From the NCBI RefSeq assembly GCF_028745515.1, contig NZ_JAQZSG010000014.1:52447-116446 (forward strand): a stretch of DNA of 64,000 nt, read 5' to 3'. Shown one piece after another: positions 38,001 to 45,770 of this stretch. The translations under genes and the position numbers were made by a program. Position 1 is the stretch's first letter. Every line of letters starts with the position of its first letter. This DNA is from Paenibacillus thermotolerans. Its GTDB lineage: Bacteria > Bacillota > Bacilli > Paenibacillales > YIM-B00363. The notes below the pieces were generated by a model. That model saw only the letters and a list, made by a program, of their open reading frames with translations, was not told the DNA's origin and did no database searches.

Positions 38001-38124
38001 GTTCGAACTCGTACTTGCCGGGCACGATATATTTCGCCCGCTTTACTTTCCAATCGGGGAGCTCTCTCGCCTCAGACCATCGTCTGTCGTTCAAATCCGT
38101 CAAAAATCTGCCGATCCGAATCAT
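35011..38124 (-). CDS. GH38 alpha-mannosidase
   Basis: A 1037-residue GH38 enzyme without signal peptide. The zinc-binding GQSHIDVAWLWP lies near residue 235, the nucleophile Asp in WLPDTFGY near 352, and HDIIPGTS near 557, followed by the helical middle and large beta-sandwich C-terminus typical of the family. It would remove alpha-mannose residues from oligosaccharides in the cytosol. AAAGGAGAG is well placed before the ATG. The GH3 stop is 12 bases upstream, so the two are co-transcribed. Confidence 0.94.
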   Translation of the reverse strand: MIRIGRFLTDLNDRRWSEARELPDWKVKRAKYIVPGKYEFEPDRDEAIGLDPLNSTHGTTYFLKRELEIPSEWGSEPVGFVFEAGGEGLVRVNGTPYHGVDRNHQFVPLDPAKVGARPLIEIELYDPIPEPVDPLNRQAVQQPPIRSIRAKLVRVNRPVESLWYTVSVLYDAVKLLPENDAKRAKLVGALEETMDSVTGELERRAKDAEWLGSVEQALLDKVRDIVPPPDTVMHMVGQSHIDVAWLWPVRETVRKTSRTFSTMNTLMEEYPDFVYSQSQPQLYAFAKEHYPELYEKIKERVAEGRWELVGGMWVEPDLNMPSGESLIRQMLYGQRFYMEQFGKRSNIEWLPDTFGYCASLPQILKHGGIEYFMTSKLNWNDTNVFPYDLFHWVGIDGTSILSFLNHGLNEHTKPKDVHEHWESYRQKDRHDEQMLLYGHGDGGGGVTREMVELVRRSEVLPGLPAAKFSTAAQFFASVSERSRSLPKWHGDLYLELHRGTYTTHAWNKRNNRKAEVLYREAEIWNSLAQPYAGTQQFAQAQQSLHEGWKLILLNQFHDIIPGTSIPEVYETSDREYERIFALGEESLNAGLQPLVRHIDTQGEGTPYIVFNSLGWERDEVVAISGGAELTGAAVYDETGAALDSDAAACGDDPTQIELSVRVPSIPAFGYKTVWVRQAGGTASAADDRSAKVPSTWETGNYLLEFNASGEIVRWFDKAAERELLKPGEKANELQLFHDRPTYWDAWDIDSRYEQQPAGFVELIDSKVVLKGRTKDVLRFTWRLNESTVTQDIVLYRNDRRVDFKTKVQWNETHKLLKAAFPVDVVTSKAAYEIPFGALERPTHRNTSWEQAQYEVCGHRWADLSEGGYGVSLLNDCKYGYDVKDGTLRLSLLRAPRWPDVTADIGEHEFTYSLYPHEGDWRSAHVVRKGMELNHPAAVVAGESAAGALPSAQSLIGLESEHVVLDAVKPAEDGDGIVLRFYESSGGRGKASLRWPFRFSKAVYVNALEEALSEAEPVDGALSLDFRPFEIKSVKLFL

Positions 38125-38136
38125 GTCGTCTCTCCT

Positions 38137-40431
38137 TTATCGCACAGTAAGGCTGGCGCTCATCGTATCTTCGCTATGTCTTCCTACCAAGATGCGAAAC
38201 TCCCCCGGTTCGACGACCGGCTTATAGTCTTTGCCGATCATCTGCAGCTGCTCCGGCCCGACGGCGAACGAAACGGTCGTCTCCTCGCCCGGCTGCAGAA
38301 ACACCTTCTTAAAGCCTTTCAGCTCTTTACCCGCACGCGTTACCGTACTGACGACATCGGATATATAAAGCTGTACAACCTCGGCGCCGGCAATGCTGCC
38401 CGTATTTTTCACTCTCACGCTCACGCGCGCCTCCCCGTCCGCCGGAATCGTCTCAGGGGAGACGGAAAGCTCCGAATAAGCGAACTCGGTATAGCTTAGC
38501 CCGTATCCGAACGGATATGCGGGCTTCAAATCCATCTCCAAATACCGCTTGCCTCTCGACCGTTTGCCGTTATAGAAGACCGGCAGCTGGCCTACGTGCT
38601 TCGGAATCGAAACCGTCAATCGGCCCGAGGGGTTAACGTCTCCGAATATAATATCGGCGAGCGCGTTGCCGCCTTCCTGGCCCGGGTACCACGCCTCCAA
38701 TATCGCATGCGCGTGCTCGTCGATCCAAGGCTCCGCCACAGGCCGTCCGTTAATATACACGACGACGACCGGTTTGCCGAGCTTGTAAATTTCCTGTGCC
38801 AGCTCGAGCTGGACTCCCGCGAGCTGCAAGCTCACCCGGTCGATGCCTTCCCCGCACTCCATATCGCTCCACGATTCGCCTGATACGACCGACGCGCCGG
38901 TCCGCAAATCGATGGTGCCTTCGCCGAAGTCGCGTGCGCTGGAACCGCCGAGCGCCAGTACGACGACATCCGCTTTCTCCGCACAAGCTAAAGCGCGTTC
39001 AAACCCTTCCTTGGAATCCCCGCGAATTCGGCAGCCCGGCGCGTACTGCACGCGGTCCGCAGCCGAAGCTCCCAGCTTCGACTTGATGCCGTCAAGCAGC
39101 GTAACGATCTTTTCTTTACTTTGCGGCGACGTATAATCGCCGAGCTGGTTGTAGTGTTGATCCGCGTTGGGGCCGATCACGGCGATCGTGCCGGCGTCCT
39201 TGCGCAAAGGAAGCGTTTGCTCTTCATTCTTGAGCAGCACGATGCCTTCTTGCGCCGCTTCTCTCGCAAGCGCAATATGCTCCTGACTGCCGATGACCGC
39301 CTCCGCCTTATCCGGGTCCACGTACGGATTTTCAAACAAGCCGAGCCGGAACTTGATCGATAAAATTCTGCGGACCGCCTCGTCCAATTCCGCCATAGAC
39401 AAGCGCCCGTTCTGTAACGCCGACAGCAAATATTTGCGAAACATTTCGCCCGACATCTCCATATCGACGCCGGCGCTTACCGCCATCGCGGCCGCTTCCT
39501 CGCCGCTCGCCGCAACGTCGTGACCGTAAGCAAGCATATTGATCGCGCCGCAGTCCGTTATGACGAAGCCGTCGAAGCCCCACTCTTTGCGGAGCAAATC
39601 GTTCAATAAATACCCGTTCGAGGTGCACGGCACGCCGTCGATCTCGTTGTAAGCCGTCATCACCGACAAAGCGCCGGCTTCGACCGCTTTCTTGAACGGG
39701 TACAGGTCGACCTCGTGCAGCTCGCGCCAGCCCATGTGAACCGGTCCCGCGTTTCTTCCGCCCTCGGAGCTGCCGTACGCGACAAAGTGCTTAAGCGTTG
39801 CCATGACGCTGTCTTCGGCATCCAGGCTGTCGCCTTGCAGCCCTTGGACAGCCGCCACGCCCATCTCGCCGACAAGATACGGATCTTCCCCGAAGCATTC
39901 TTCGGTTCGTCCCCACCGCGGGTCCCTTACTACGTCAAGGACAGGGGAATAGGTTGCCGCCCCGCCTTGGCTTCTCGTTTCCGCCGCGATCGCCCGGCTT
40001 ATCCGCCGAAACAGCTCCGTATTCCAAGTGCTGCCGACCGACAGAGGCACGGGGAATACCGTCGCTCCTATCGCCATATGTCCGTGCGAGCACTCCTCGC
40101 CGAACAAAATCGGGATCCCCAGACGTGAATTTTCGATGGCGAAGCGTTGAATTTCATTAACGGCCGCAGCGCCGTCCTTAGGAGACAGTCCGTTCTCCAG
40201 CGTCACCTGGGTCCAAGGGTCCGCCCGAAGTACGCCGTACAGCGAGCCGATGCCGCCTTCCTTCACCGCCTGCTTAAATTCCTCGGTAATTTGGACGCCG
40301 CCGTTTTCTTTTCGGTATGTGGGCCACCCGAAAGGCTGCACCAGTTGTCCGATTTTTTCTTCCGTCGTCATCAGCCCCAGCAGATGCTCCACCCTTTCGC
40401 GAGTGGGCTTGGATGCGTCTTTGTAACTCAA
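38137..40431 (-). CDS. GH3 beta-glycosidase
   Basis: A 764-residue GH3 enzyme with the usual three parts: the N-terminal barrel with nucleophile Asp in GFVITDCGAINM near residue 290, the second alpha/beta domain (KEGIVLLKNE-like region near 365, here QEGIVLLKNEEQ), and a C-terminal fibronectin-III-like domain starting near YPFGYGLSYTEF. Most relatives are beta-glucosidases or beta-xylosidases; the sugar is not decided by sequence. The TTG at 40431 has GGAGGG seven bases upstream and is chosen; the open frame continues through a tandem repeat without any ribosome site. First gene of the glycosidase operon. Confidence 0.9.
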   Translation of the reverse strand: MSYKDASKPTRERVEHLLGLMTTEEKIGQLVQPFGWPTYRKENGGVQITEEFKQAVKEGGIGSLYGVLRADPWTQVTLENGLSPKDGAAAVNEIQRFAIENSRLGIPILFGEECSHGHMAIGATVFPVPLSVGSTWNTELFRRISRAIAAETRSQGGAATYSPVLDVVRDPRWGRTEECFGEDPYLVGEMGVAAVQGLQGDSLDAEDSVMATLKHFVAYGSSEGGRNAGPVHMGWRELHEVDLYPFKKAVEAGALSVMTAYNEIDGVPCTSNGYLLNDLLRKEWGFDGFVITDCGAINMLAYGHDVAASGEEAAAMAVSAGVDMEMSGEMFRKYLLSALQNGRLSMAELDEAVRRILSIKFRLGLFENPYVDPDKAEAVIGSQEHIALAREAAQEGIVLLKNEEQTLPLRKDAGTIAVIGPNADQHYNQLGDYTSPQSKEKIVTLLDGIKSKLGASAADRVQYAPGCRIRGDSKEGFERALACAEKADVVVLALGGSSARDFGEGTIDLRTGASVVSGESWSDMECGEGIDRVSLQLAGVQLELAQEIYKLGKPVVVVYINGRPVAEPWIDEHAHAILEAWYPGQEGGNALADIIFGDVNPSGRLTVSIPKHVGQLPVFYNGKRSRGKRYLEMDLKPAYPFGYGLSYTEFAYSELSVSPETIPADGEARVSVRVKNTGSIAGAEVVQLYISDVVSTVTRAGKELKGFKKVFLQPGEETTVSFAVGPEQLQMIGKDYKPVVEPGEFRILVGRHSEDTMSASLTVR

Positions 40432-40475
40432 GGCGATCCCTCCGTAAAAGTTGATCCTAGCAATCCCTAGTAGTC

Positions 40476-40538
40476 TCTCATAGTTCTCATATTTCTCAAA
40501 GTTATCATAATTCTCTTGGTTTTCATTTTTCTCAATTT
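40476..40538. repeat. Degenerate 9-bp tandem repeat in leader of GH3 gene
   Basis: Seven consecutive 9-base units on the plus strand: TCTCATAGT, TCTCATATT, TCTCAAAGT, TATCATAAT, TCTCTTGGT, TTTCATTTT, TCTCAATTT. It lies between the ABC-operon terminator and the GH3 start, in the promoter or leader of the glycosidase operon. Confidence 0.8.
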
Positions 40539-40560
40539 CTATGGTGCCCGGCGGCTCATG

Positions 40561-40598
40561 CAAAAAAAAAGGCCTTGATCACGGTTGATCAAGGCCTT
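40561..40598 (-). terminator. Terminator of the ABC transporter operon
   Basis: A perfect 11-bp stem GGCCTTGATCA / TGATCAAGGCC with a four-base loop, followed on the minus strand by nine T. It separates the ABC permeases from the glycosidase genes. Confidence 0.93.
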
Positions 40599-40605
40599 AG
40601 GCGAC

Positions 40606-41523
40606 TTATTCTTTCACCGCTCCGATCGTTAGACCCTGAATGAAATAACGTTGAAAGAAAGGATAAGCAAGCACAATCGGTCCGGTAGCCAGTACAACCA
40701 TCGCCATACGGGACGTATCCTGCGGCAGCGATTGTAGGATTCCCATGCTGATCGAAGGATTGTTCGTATTTTGCAAAAGAAATGACATGCTGTTTTCAAT
40801 ACGCATCAGCATTGATTGTAACGGAACGAGGTCGGGATTATCAATATATAAAAGTGCGTTAAACCAGTCGTTCCAATATCCGAGCGTACTGAACAACCCG
40901 ATAGTGGCGATGCCCGGAAGTGATAACGGCAATACAAGCGTCGTAAAAATTCTCAGCTCGCTCGCGCCGTCGATTTTCCCGGATTCGATAATCGCCTCCG
41001 GCACCGACGTAACAAAGAACGTTCTCATAATCATAATATAGAAGGCGTTAAGCGCCATCGGCAAAATGAGGGCCCAAAGCGTATCCTTCAGATGAAGAAA
41101 CTGAGTGACGACAATATAAGTCGGAACGAGTCCGCCGTTGAAAAGCATCGTAAAGAAAGCGAAAAAGGAGAAGAAGTTGCGGTACTTAAAGCTTTTGCGC
41201 GATATGGCGTAAGCGTATAGCGTGATCAGCACCAGACTGATGATCGTACCGAGCACGGTGACCATAATCGTCACTCCGTAAGAACGAAGCAGCTGATCTC
41301 CCGTCTGTAAAATATATCTGTAAGCCTCAAGACTCCACTTCTCCGGAATGATTCGATAGCCGTTCTTCGCAAGCGTGCTTTCATCCGTCAATGAAATAAT
41401 GATGACGAACAGGAAAGGAAATACGCACAAGAAGGCGAATAGCCCGGCTATGCAGTTGAACACTACATTCCAGATCGGGGTCAGCTCTTGGAAGTTGCGG
41501 CTTTTTTTCGCAGCGGCCAGCAT
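40606..41523 (-). CDS. CUT1 sugar ABC transporter permease (LplC/MalG type)
   Basis: A 305-residue permease with six helices. It belongs to the MalG branch: an N-terminal helix, KNGYRIIPEKWSLEAYRYI near residue 52, and the coupling EAA loop around ESGKIDGASELRIFTTLVLPLS near 190. It forms the membrane channel with the upstream permease. The terminal VKE ending is common in LplC-like permeases. It begins 30 bases after the first permease stop, preceded by GAAGGGGG. No ATPase gene is present; such importers often share an MsmX-type ATPase encoded elsewhere. Confidence 0.92.
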   Translation of the reverse strand: MLAAAKKSRNFQELTPIWNVVFNCIAGLFAFLCVFPFLFVIIISLTDESTLAKNGYRIIPEKWSLEAYRYILQTGDQLLRSYGVTIMVTVLGTIISLVLITLYAYAISRKSFKYRNFFSFFAFFTMLFNGGLVPTYIVVTQFLHLKDTLWALILPMALNAFYIMIMRTFFVTSVPEAIIESGKIDGASELRIFTTLVLPLSLPGIATIGLFSTLGYWNDWFNALLYIDNPDLVPLQSMLMRIENSMSFLLQNTNNPSISMGILQSLPQDTSRMAMVVLATGPIVLAYPFFQRYFIQGLTIGAVKE

Positions 41524-41553
41524 AGCCCTTTTTCCCCCTTCAACTAGATGATA

Positions 41554-42492
41554 TTAGAACAAAGCGTTGTCTTTATTGAATCTGCGGACAATATAGTTGG
41601 AAGTGATGACCAGAATGAAGCCGATTAACGATTGGTACAAGCCTGCGGCCGTGCTCATTCCGATCTCTCCTGTTGTTTTCAATCCTCGATATACGTACGT
41701 GTCTATGACGTTGGTTACGGAATACAATGTGCCGGAATCTCTCGGAACTTGATAGAACAGACCGAAGTCCGCATAAAAGATTTTCCCCACCGCAAGCAGC
41801 GTTAAGATCGTAATGAGCGGAGTCAACATCGGGATCGTAATATGTTTGATTTGCTGCCACTTGTTTGCACCGTCGATCATGGCCGCTTCATACAACGATC
41901 TGTCGATTCCCATGATCGCCGCCAAATAGACGACGCTGTTATAGCCGATCGTCTTCCAAAGATTGACGAACACTAGGATGTACGGCCAGTACTTAGGATC
42001 TGAGTACCACTGGAGCGGCTTCCACCCGAAAAATTCGCCGATTTGGTTAATCATCCCGCGATCGAAGCTCAAGAAGCTGAAGGCGAAATAGCCGACGATA
42101 ACCCAAGAAAGGAAGTGCGGCAAAAACATGCCGGTTTGATAAAACTTCGCTAATTTTTTGTTGACGATTTCCGACAAAACGATTGCCATGGCCACGGACA
42201 AAACCGTGCCCAGCGCGATAAAGACCACATTATATAAAACGGTGTTGCGCGTAATGACGTAAGCATCGTTCGTGCTGAACAAAAATTTAAAGTTCTCAAA
42301 GCCGACCCACTTGCTGTTGATTATACTTGCAAAAAAGCCGTCTCTCGAATAACGATACTCCTTGAAAGCAATGACAACGCCGGCCATCGGCAAATAGGAG
42401 AAGAGGAGAAACCAGATCGTTGCAGGCAGCACAAACAGCAGCATGGCTTTGTTGGTGTTGATGTCTTTGAAAAATCGCCCTACGGCTTTCAC
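41554..42492 (-). CDS. CUT1 sugar ABC transporter permease (LplB type)
   Basis: A 312-residue permease with six helices, of the LplB/UgpA type. It has the N-terminal FLLFSYLPMAGVVIAFKEYR, the EAA loop EAAMIDGANKWQQIKHITIPML near residue 205, and the C-terminal NYIVRRFNKDNALF typical of LplB proteins. The GTG at 42492 has GAGGAG before it. It is separated from the binding-protein gene by nested hairpins that probably reduce permease expression. Confidence 0.92.
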   Translation of the reverse strand: MKAVGRFFKDINTNKAMLLFVLPATIWFLLFSYLPMAGVVIAFKEYRYSRDGFFASIINSKWVGFENFKFLFSTNDAYVITRNTVLYNVVFIALGTVLSVAMAIVLSEIVNKKLAKFYQTGMFLPHFLSWVIVGYFAFSFLSFDRGMINQIGEFFGWKPLQWYSDPKYWPYILVFVNLWKTIGYNSVVYLAAIMGIDRSLYEAAMIDGANKWQQIKHITIPMLTPLITILTLLAVGKIFYADFGLFYQVPRDSGTLYSVTNVIDTYVYRGLKTTGEIGMSTAAGLYQSLIGFILVITSNYIVRRFNKDNALF

Positions 42493-42527
42493 GTTATCAC
42501 TCCTCGCTCACATTTTCGTTACTGACC

Positions 42528-42590
42528 TTTTTTGCCGAAATCTAACGTTTTACAATCAAGTAATATACTGGCACGATTTCGGCAAAAAAA
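42528..42590. repeat. 15-bp inverted repeat between binding-protein and permease genes
   Basis: TTTTTTGCCGAAATC (42528-42542) and GATTTCGGCAAAAAA (from 42575) are perfect inverted copies with a 32-base spacer. The right arm includes the T run of the adjacent terminator, so the two hairpins compete for the same bases. Confidence 0.75.
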
Positions 42591-42623
42591 GATCAGGCGA
42601 ATGTGGGATCACCCACACTCGCC
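42584..42623 (-). terminator. Partial terminator after the binding-protein gene
   Basis: On the minus strand a 12-bp stem GGCGAGTGTGGG / CCCACATTCGCC (one mismatch) with a four-base loop is followed by GATC and seven T. Located within the operon, it would give more binding protein than permease. Confidence 0.78.
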
Positions 42624-42634
42624 CTCGCCTTTAT

Positions 42635-44116
42635 TTAGTTCTGGGAAGCTCTCCACTCGTCAACCTGGCGTTGCGCTTCTTCGATAATTTTGTCCAAGCC
42701 GGCGGCTTTGAATTTCTCGATCGCTTTCGGCAAGTATACGTTCGGGTCAACCGTACCGGTCATAAGCGGCGCCCAGAACTCTTGTTGAACGTTCTGAACC
42801 GCTGCGATTTGCGTCGTCACCTTGGAAGTGTCGAAGTTGAAGCCAAGGAGCGGCGCCGGTTTGCCGGCTTCGTTAAACTTCTTGAACTCATCCCACTTCG
42901 TTTCCGGATCCGAAGGGTTCAAGTACGTGATCATGATGTTACCCAAGGAGAATGTCGGCATGTCGTAGTTTTTCGATTCCGGCAAGTTCTCCATGACATT
43001 GTCGCCGATCTTCTTGTAGTGAACGCCTTCGATACCGGAGTCAACCAAGTTGCGAAGGTACGGGTCGGTGTTCAGCAGGTTGAGAAACTTCATCGCTTCC
43101 TTCGGATGCTCGGAGTTCGCGGAGATCGCTTGCATCGAGCCCATAACGGACCAGTTGTAAATGATCGATTCGCTGGCCGGCGTAGAAACTACAGGGTAGC
43201 CGTAGCTTTGCGACCACAGGTTGTCCGCGAACGGTTGAGTCGCCGCGCGGTCTGTGAACCAAGTGCCTGCGGATTGCAGGTCGGACAGCGAGTTCATTGT
43301 TGCGGCTTCCGTCGGGATGTAGCCCGCTTGATAATATTTGTGCATCGTGTCGAGCGCTTGCTTCATTTCCGGCGTTTCTAGAATGTTGACCACTTTGTAG
43401 TCGTCCGTGCCGACTTTAACGGCCATCGGCATGTTTTCGATCAAATAGTCGTAAGGAACGTACGGCTTGAAGTTTTTGTCGACTGCGAACGGAGTCACAT
43501 TCGGCTCTTTCTCTTTGATCGTCTTCATGAGAGGCTCAAGGCTCTCCATCGAATATACGTTGCTGATGTCCAAGTTGTACTTGTCGAGCAGCTGCTTGTT
43601 AAAGCGCCATACTTCTTGTGCCGGAAGCTCCTTGTTTGCCGGAACCCCGTAGTTTTTGCCGTCAACCTTGGAGCCTTCCAAGAAGGCCGGGTCAAGCGTT
43701 TCTACAATGCCTTTGCCTTCTTCCTTCAGAAGGTCGTCGATCGGATAGAATGCGCCTTTTCTTGCGTTCTCAACGTAATTGAAAGCCCAGGAGGCTGTGA
43801 ACATAATATCCATCGGCTCGCCGGAAGCGGCCATAACTTGCATCTTCTGGTTGTAATCGCCCCAGTCGATTTGGTTCATCTTGACGGTAACGCCGATTTT
43901 TTCTTTCGTGTATTTGCTAACCTCAGCCATAACTTTATCAGTGTCTTTCTGCGGCGTACCGATCGTGTACCAAATCAGTTCTACCGGCTTTTCCGACGTT
44001 CCTTCGCCGCCGGCGGCTGTCTTATCGCCTGCTTTGCTGCCGCAAGCGCTGAGCACGAGCGATGCGGAAAGCATAAGCGTCAAAGACGCGACCAAGCCTT
44101 TTTTAAGCTTACTCAT
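42635..44116 (-). CDS. Sugar-binding lipoprotein of CUT1 ABC importer
   Basis: A 493-residue family-1 solute-binding protein. The signal peptide ends in lipobox LVLSACG near residue 25, so it is anchored outside the membrane. It is of the large LplA type found with YesMN systems in Paenibacillaceae, with VELIWYTIGTPQKDTDKV at the start of the mature part and DWGDYNQKMQVMAASGEPMDIMF near 84. Ligand unknown; the linked alpha-mannosidase genes suggest a mannose-rich oligosaccharide. A cre-like site lies 63 bases upstream. Confidence 0.93.
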   Translation of the reverse strand: MSKLKKGLVASLTLMLSASLVLSACGSKAGDKTAAGGEGTSEKPVELIWYTIGTPQKDTDKVMAEVSKYTKEKIGVTVKMNQIDWGDYNQKMQVMAASGEPMDIMFTASWAFNYVENARKGAFYPIDDLLKEEGKGIVETLDPAFLEGSKVDGKNYGVPANKELPAQEVWRFNKQLLDKYNLDISNVYSMESLEPLMKTIKEKEPNVTPFAVDKNFKPYVPYDYLIENMPMAVKVGTDDYKVVNILETPEMKQALDTMHKYYQAGYIPTEAATMNSLSDLQSAGTWFTDRAATQPFADNLWSQSYGYPVVSTPASESIIYNWSVMGSMQAISANSEHPKEAMKFLNLLNTDPYLRNLVDSGIEGVHYKKIGDNVMENLPESKNYDMPTFSLGNIMITYLNPSDPETKWDEFKKFNEAGKPAPLLGFNFDTSKVTTQIAAVQNVQQEFWAPLMTGTVDPNVYLPKAIEKFKAAGLDKIIEEAQRQVDEWRASQN

Positions 44117-44178
44117 GTGGTGTCTCCCCTTTAATCTATATTGTTTATGTTTCGTCTTGCTATATACAGACTACCGCA

Positions 44179-44192
44179 TGAAAACATTTTCA
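44179..44192. promoter_or_regulatory. cre-like site (CcpA) upstream of binding-protein gene
   Basis: TGAAAACATTTTCA matches the catabolite-responsive element consensus TGWAANCGNTNWCA except for CA in place of the central CG. It lies between the binding-protein gene and yesN-like gene and could mediate glucose repression. Confidence 0.5.
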
Positions 44193-44249
44193 AATAGGCG
44201 ACAAACTAAAGGTTTACTGTTCAAAATAAAGAAAGAAACCGCTTCAGAA

Positions 44250-45770
44250 TCAAAGCAGCTCCTTGTATTCGGTCGGGGACACCCCGACATGCTTCTTAAA
44301 TTGTTTATAAAAGTAACCGGGTTCCCAGTAGCCGACCTTCCTCGCGATTTCATGCACCTTCTCGTGCGATTCCTTCAGCATTTGCTTGGCCTTCTCGATC
44401 CGATACCGGTTTATATATTCCGTGAACGTTTCGTGCGTTTCCTTCTGAAACAGCTGGCCTAAATAATTCGGGTGAATGTGAAATTGCTTCCCGAACGCCT
44501 TCAGCGACAGCGGCTCCGAATAGCTTTCGTGAATTTGCTTCAATATTTGTTGAATGACCGGACTTTTTACGTCCCGGTTCAAGCTGTCTACGGTTACCGA
44601 CGCGGCTTCCTTCGCAATCTCGGCCAAACGCTCTACGGTAGAAGCCTCGAATACGTTCTCGATGTCATCCTTGAACAAATCCGGAAGGTCGTCATGCTTC
44701 ATCTCCTTCAGCTCCAGCTTAAAACGGATCAGAAGCTCGATCGCAAAGCTTTGCAGCCGTTCGGGGGTCGTACCTTCCGATTGCTGGAGGCGAACAAAAT
44801 CTTCGCCGATCCGCTCCAGCAGCTTGTCCTTCTCCTTGGCGAGCAGCAGCTGCGAATAGTCGTTCCATTCGATGGAGAAGCGGGGACCGGTCTCCTCACG
44901 ATGAACGGCAAGCTCCGCAAAGTCGAGCAGCGCATCCTTATCGTAAAGCAAAAAATATTCCTGCGCTTTTTTGGCATTCGCATAGCTTTCCGCCGCACAC
45001 TCCTTCAAAGGCTCGACGCTGCCGAGCGATACGCGGGCTCCCGCCGTTGTTGGAAAATGAGCCTTAAGCCGGGTTAACGTCTCTACCGCCTTCCGTTTCC
45101 CTTCCTCCGGTTCATCGAACAGAAACAATAGGACAAGGTCTTCATCGTGATCGGCGAACGGGACCGTCCCCGCCTGTTGCTTGCAGAAATCGACCGCTGT
45201 ATCGTACACCTCGCGGAACTCCCGCTCGGTCCGAACGACCGCCGCAAGGATGTACGCATGATTAAGCTCAATGCCCAGCAGCTCCGCGCGTTCGGACAGC
45301 TCGTTCGGCGAAATGCGCCCCTTCAGCCACCGGTGCAAAATATTATCCTTTAAGATGTTGATGTCATACCATCCGGCGGATTTGGTCTCCTTCTCGTCAT
45401 CAAGCTTTTCGACCGTGTTTGCGAGCGTGGCGCCAAGTTCTTCCAGATTAATCGGCTTCAGCAAGTAGTTTTCGATGCCGAGCGTCAAGCCCTCTTTGAT
45501 GTAATCGAATTCGTTAAACCCGCTCAGTATGATACATTTCATGCCCGGGCGAAGCTCGCGGACGCTGCGGATGAGCTGCAATCCGTTCATGACCGGCATG
45601 GAAATATCCGTAATGAGGATGTCCGCCGGCGTTTCCCGCAGCGCTTCCAGCGCTTTCTCGCCGTTCGAGGCATGACCGACGATTTCCAGCCCCAGCGTCG
45701 GCCAGTCCACCACATCGTAAAGGCCCTCAATGATAAAAGGCTCGTCATCCACAAGAAACACTCTATACAT
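44250..45770 (-). CDS. YesN-type response regulator with AraC output
   Basis: A 506-residue regulator. The receiver domain occupies residues 1-120, with phospho-acceptor Asp in ADILITDISMPVMNG near 55 and the Lys in YLLKPINLEE near 105. A middle region of about 270 residues separates it from the AraC/XylS double helix-turn-helix (from LKAFGKQFHIHPNYLGQLFQKE to GYWEPGYFYKQFKKHVG). It probably activates the ABC operon just downstream. Its start overlaps the yesM-like stop by eight bases. Confidence 0.93.
   Translation of the reverse strand: MYRVFLVDDEPFIIEGLYDVVDWPTLGLEIVGHASNGEKALEALRETPADILITDISMPVMNGLQLIRSVRELRPGMKCIILSGFNEFDYIKEGLTLGIENYLLKPINLEELGATLANTVEKLDDEKETKSAGWYDINILKDNILHRWLKGRISPNELSERAELLGIELNHAYILAAVVRTEREFREVYDTAVDFCKQQAGTVPFADHDEDLVLLFLFDEPEEGKRKAVETLTRLKAHFPTTAGARVSLGSVEPLKECAAESYANAKKAQEYFLLYDKDALLDFAELAVHREETGPRFSIEWNDYSQLLLAKEKDKLLERIGEDFVRLQQSEGTTPERLQSFAIELLIRFKLELKEMKHDDLPDLFKDDIENVFEASTVERLAEIAKEAASVTVDSLNRDVKSPVIQQILKQIHESYSEPLSLKAFGKQFHIHPNYLGQLFQKETHETFTEYINRYRIEKAKQMLKESHEKVHEIARKVGYWEPGYFYKQFKKHVGVSPTEYKELL

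Noticed and set aside
40476..40538. N-terminal extension of the GH3 enzyme through the tandem repeat
   Set aside because: The frame is open, but there is no ribosome site upstream, it would start within the terminator T run, and a TTG with GGAGGG sits just before the conserved GH3 start.
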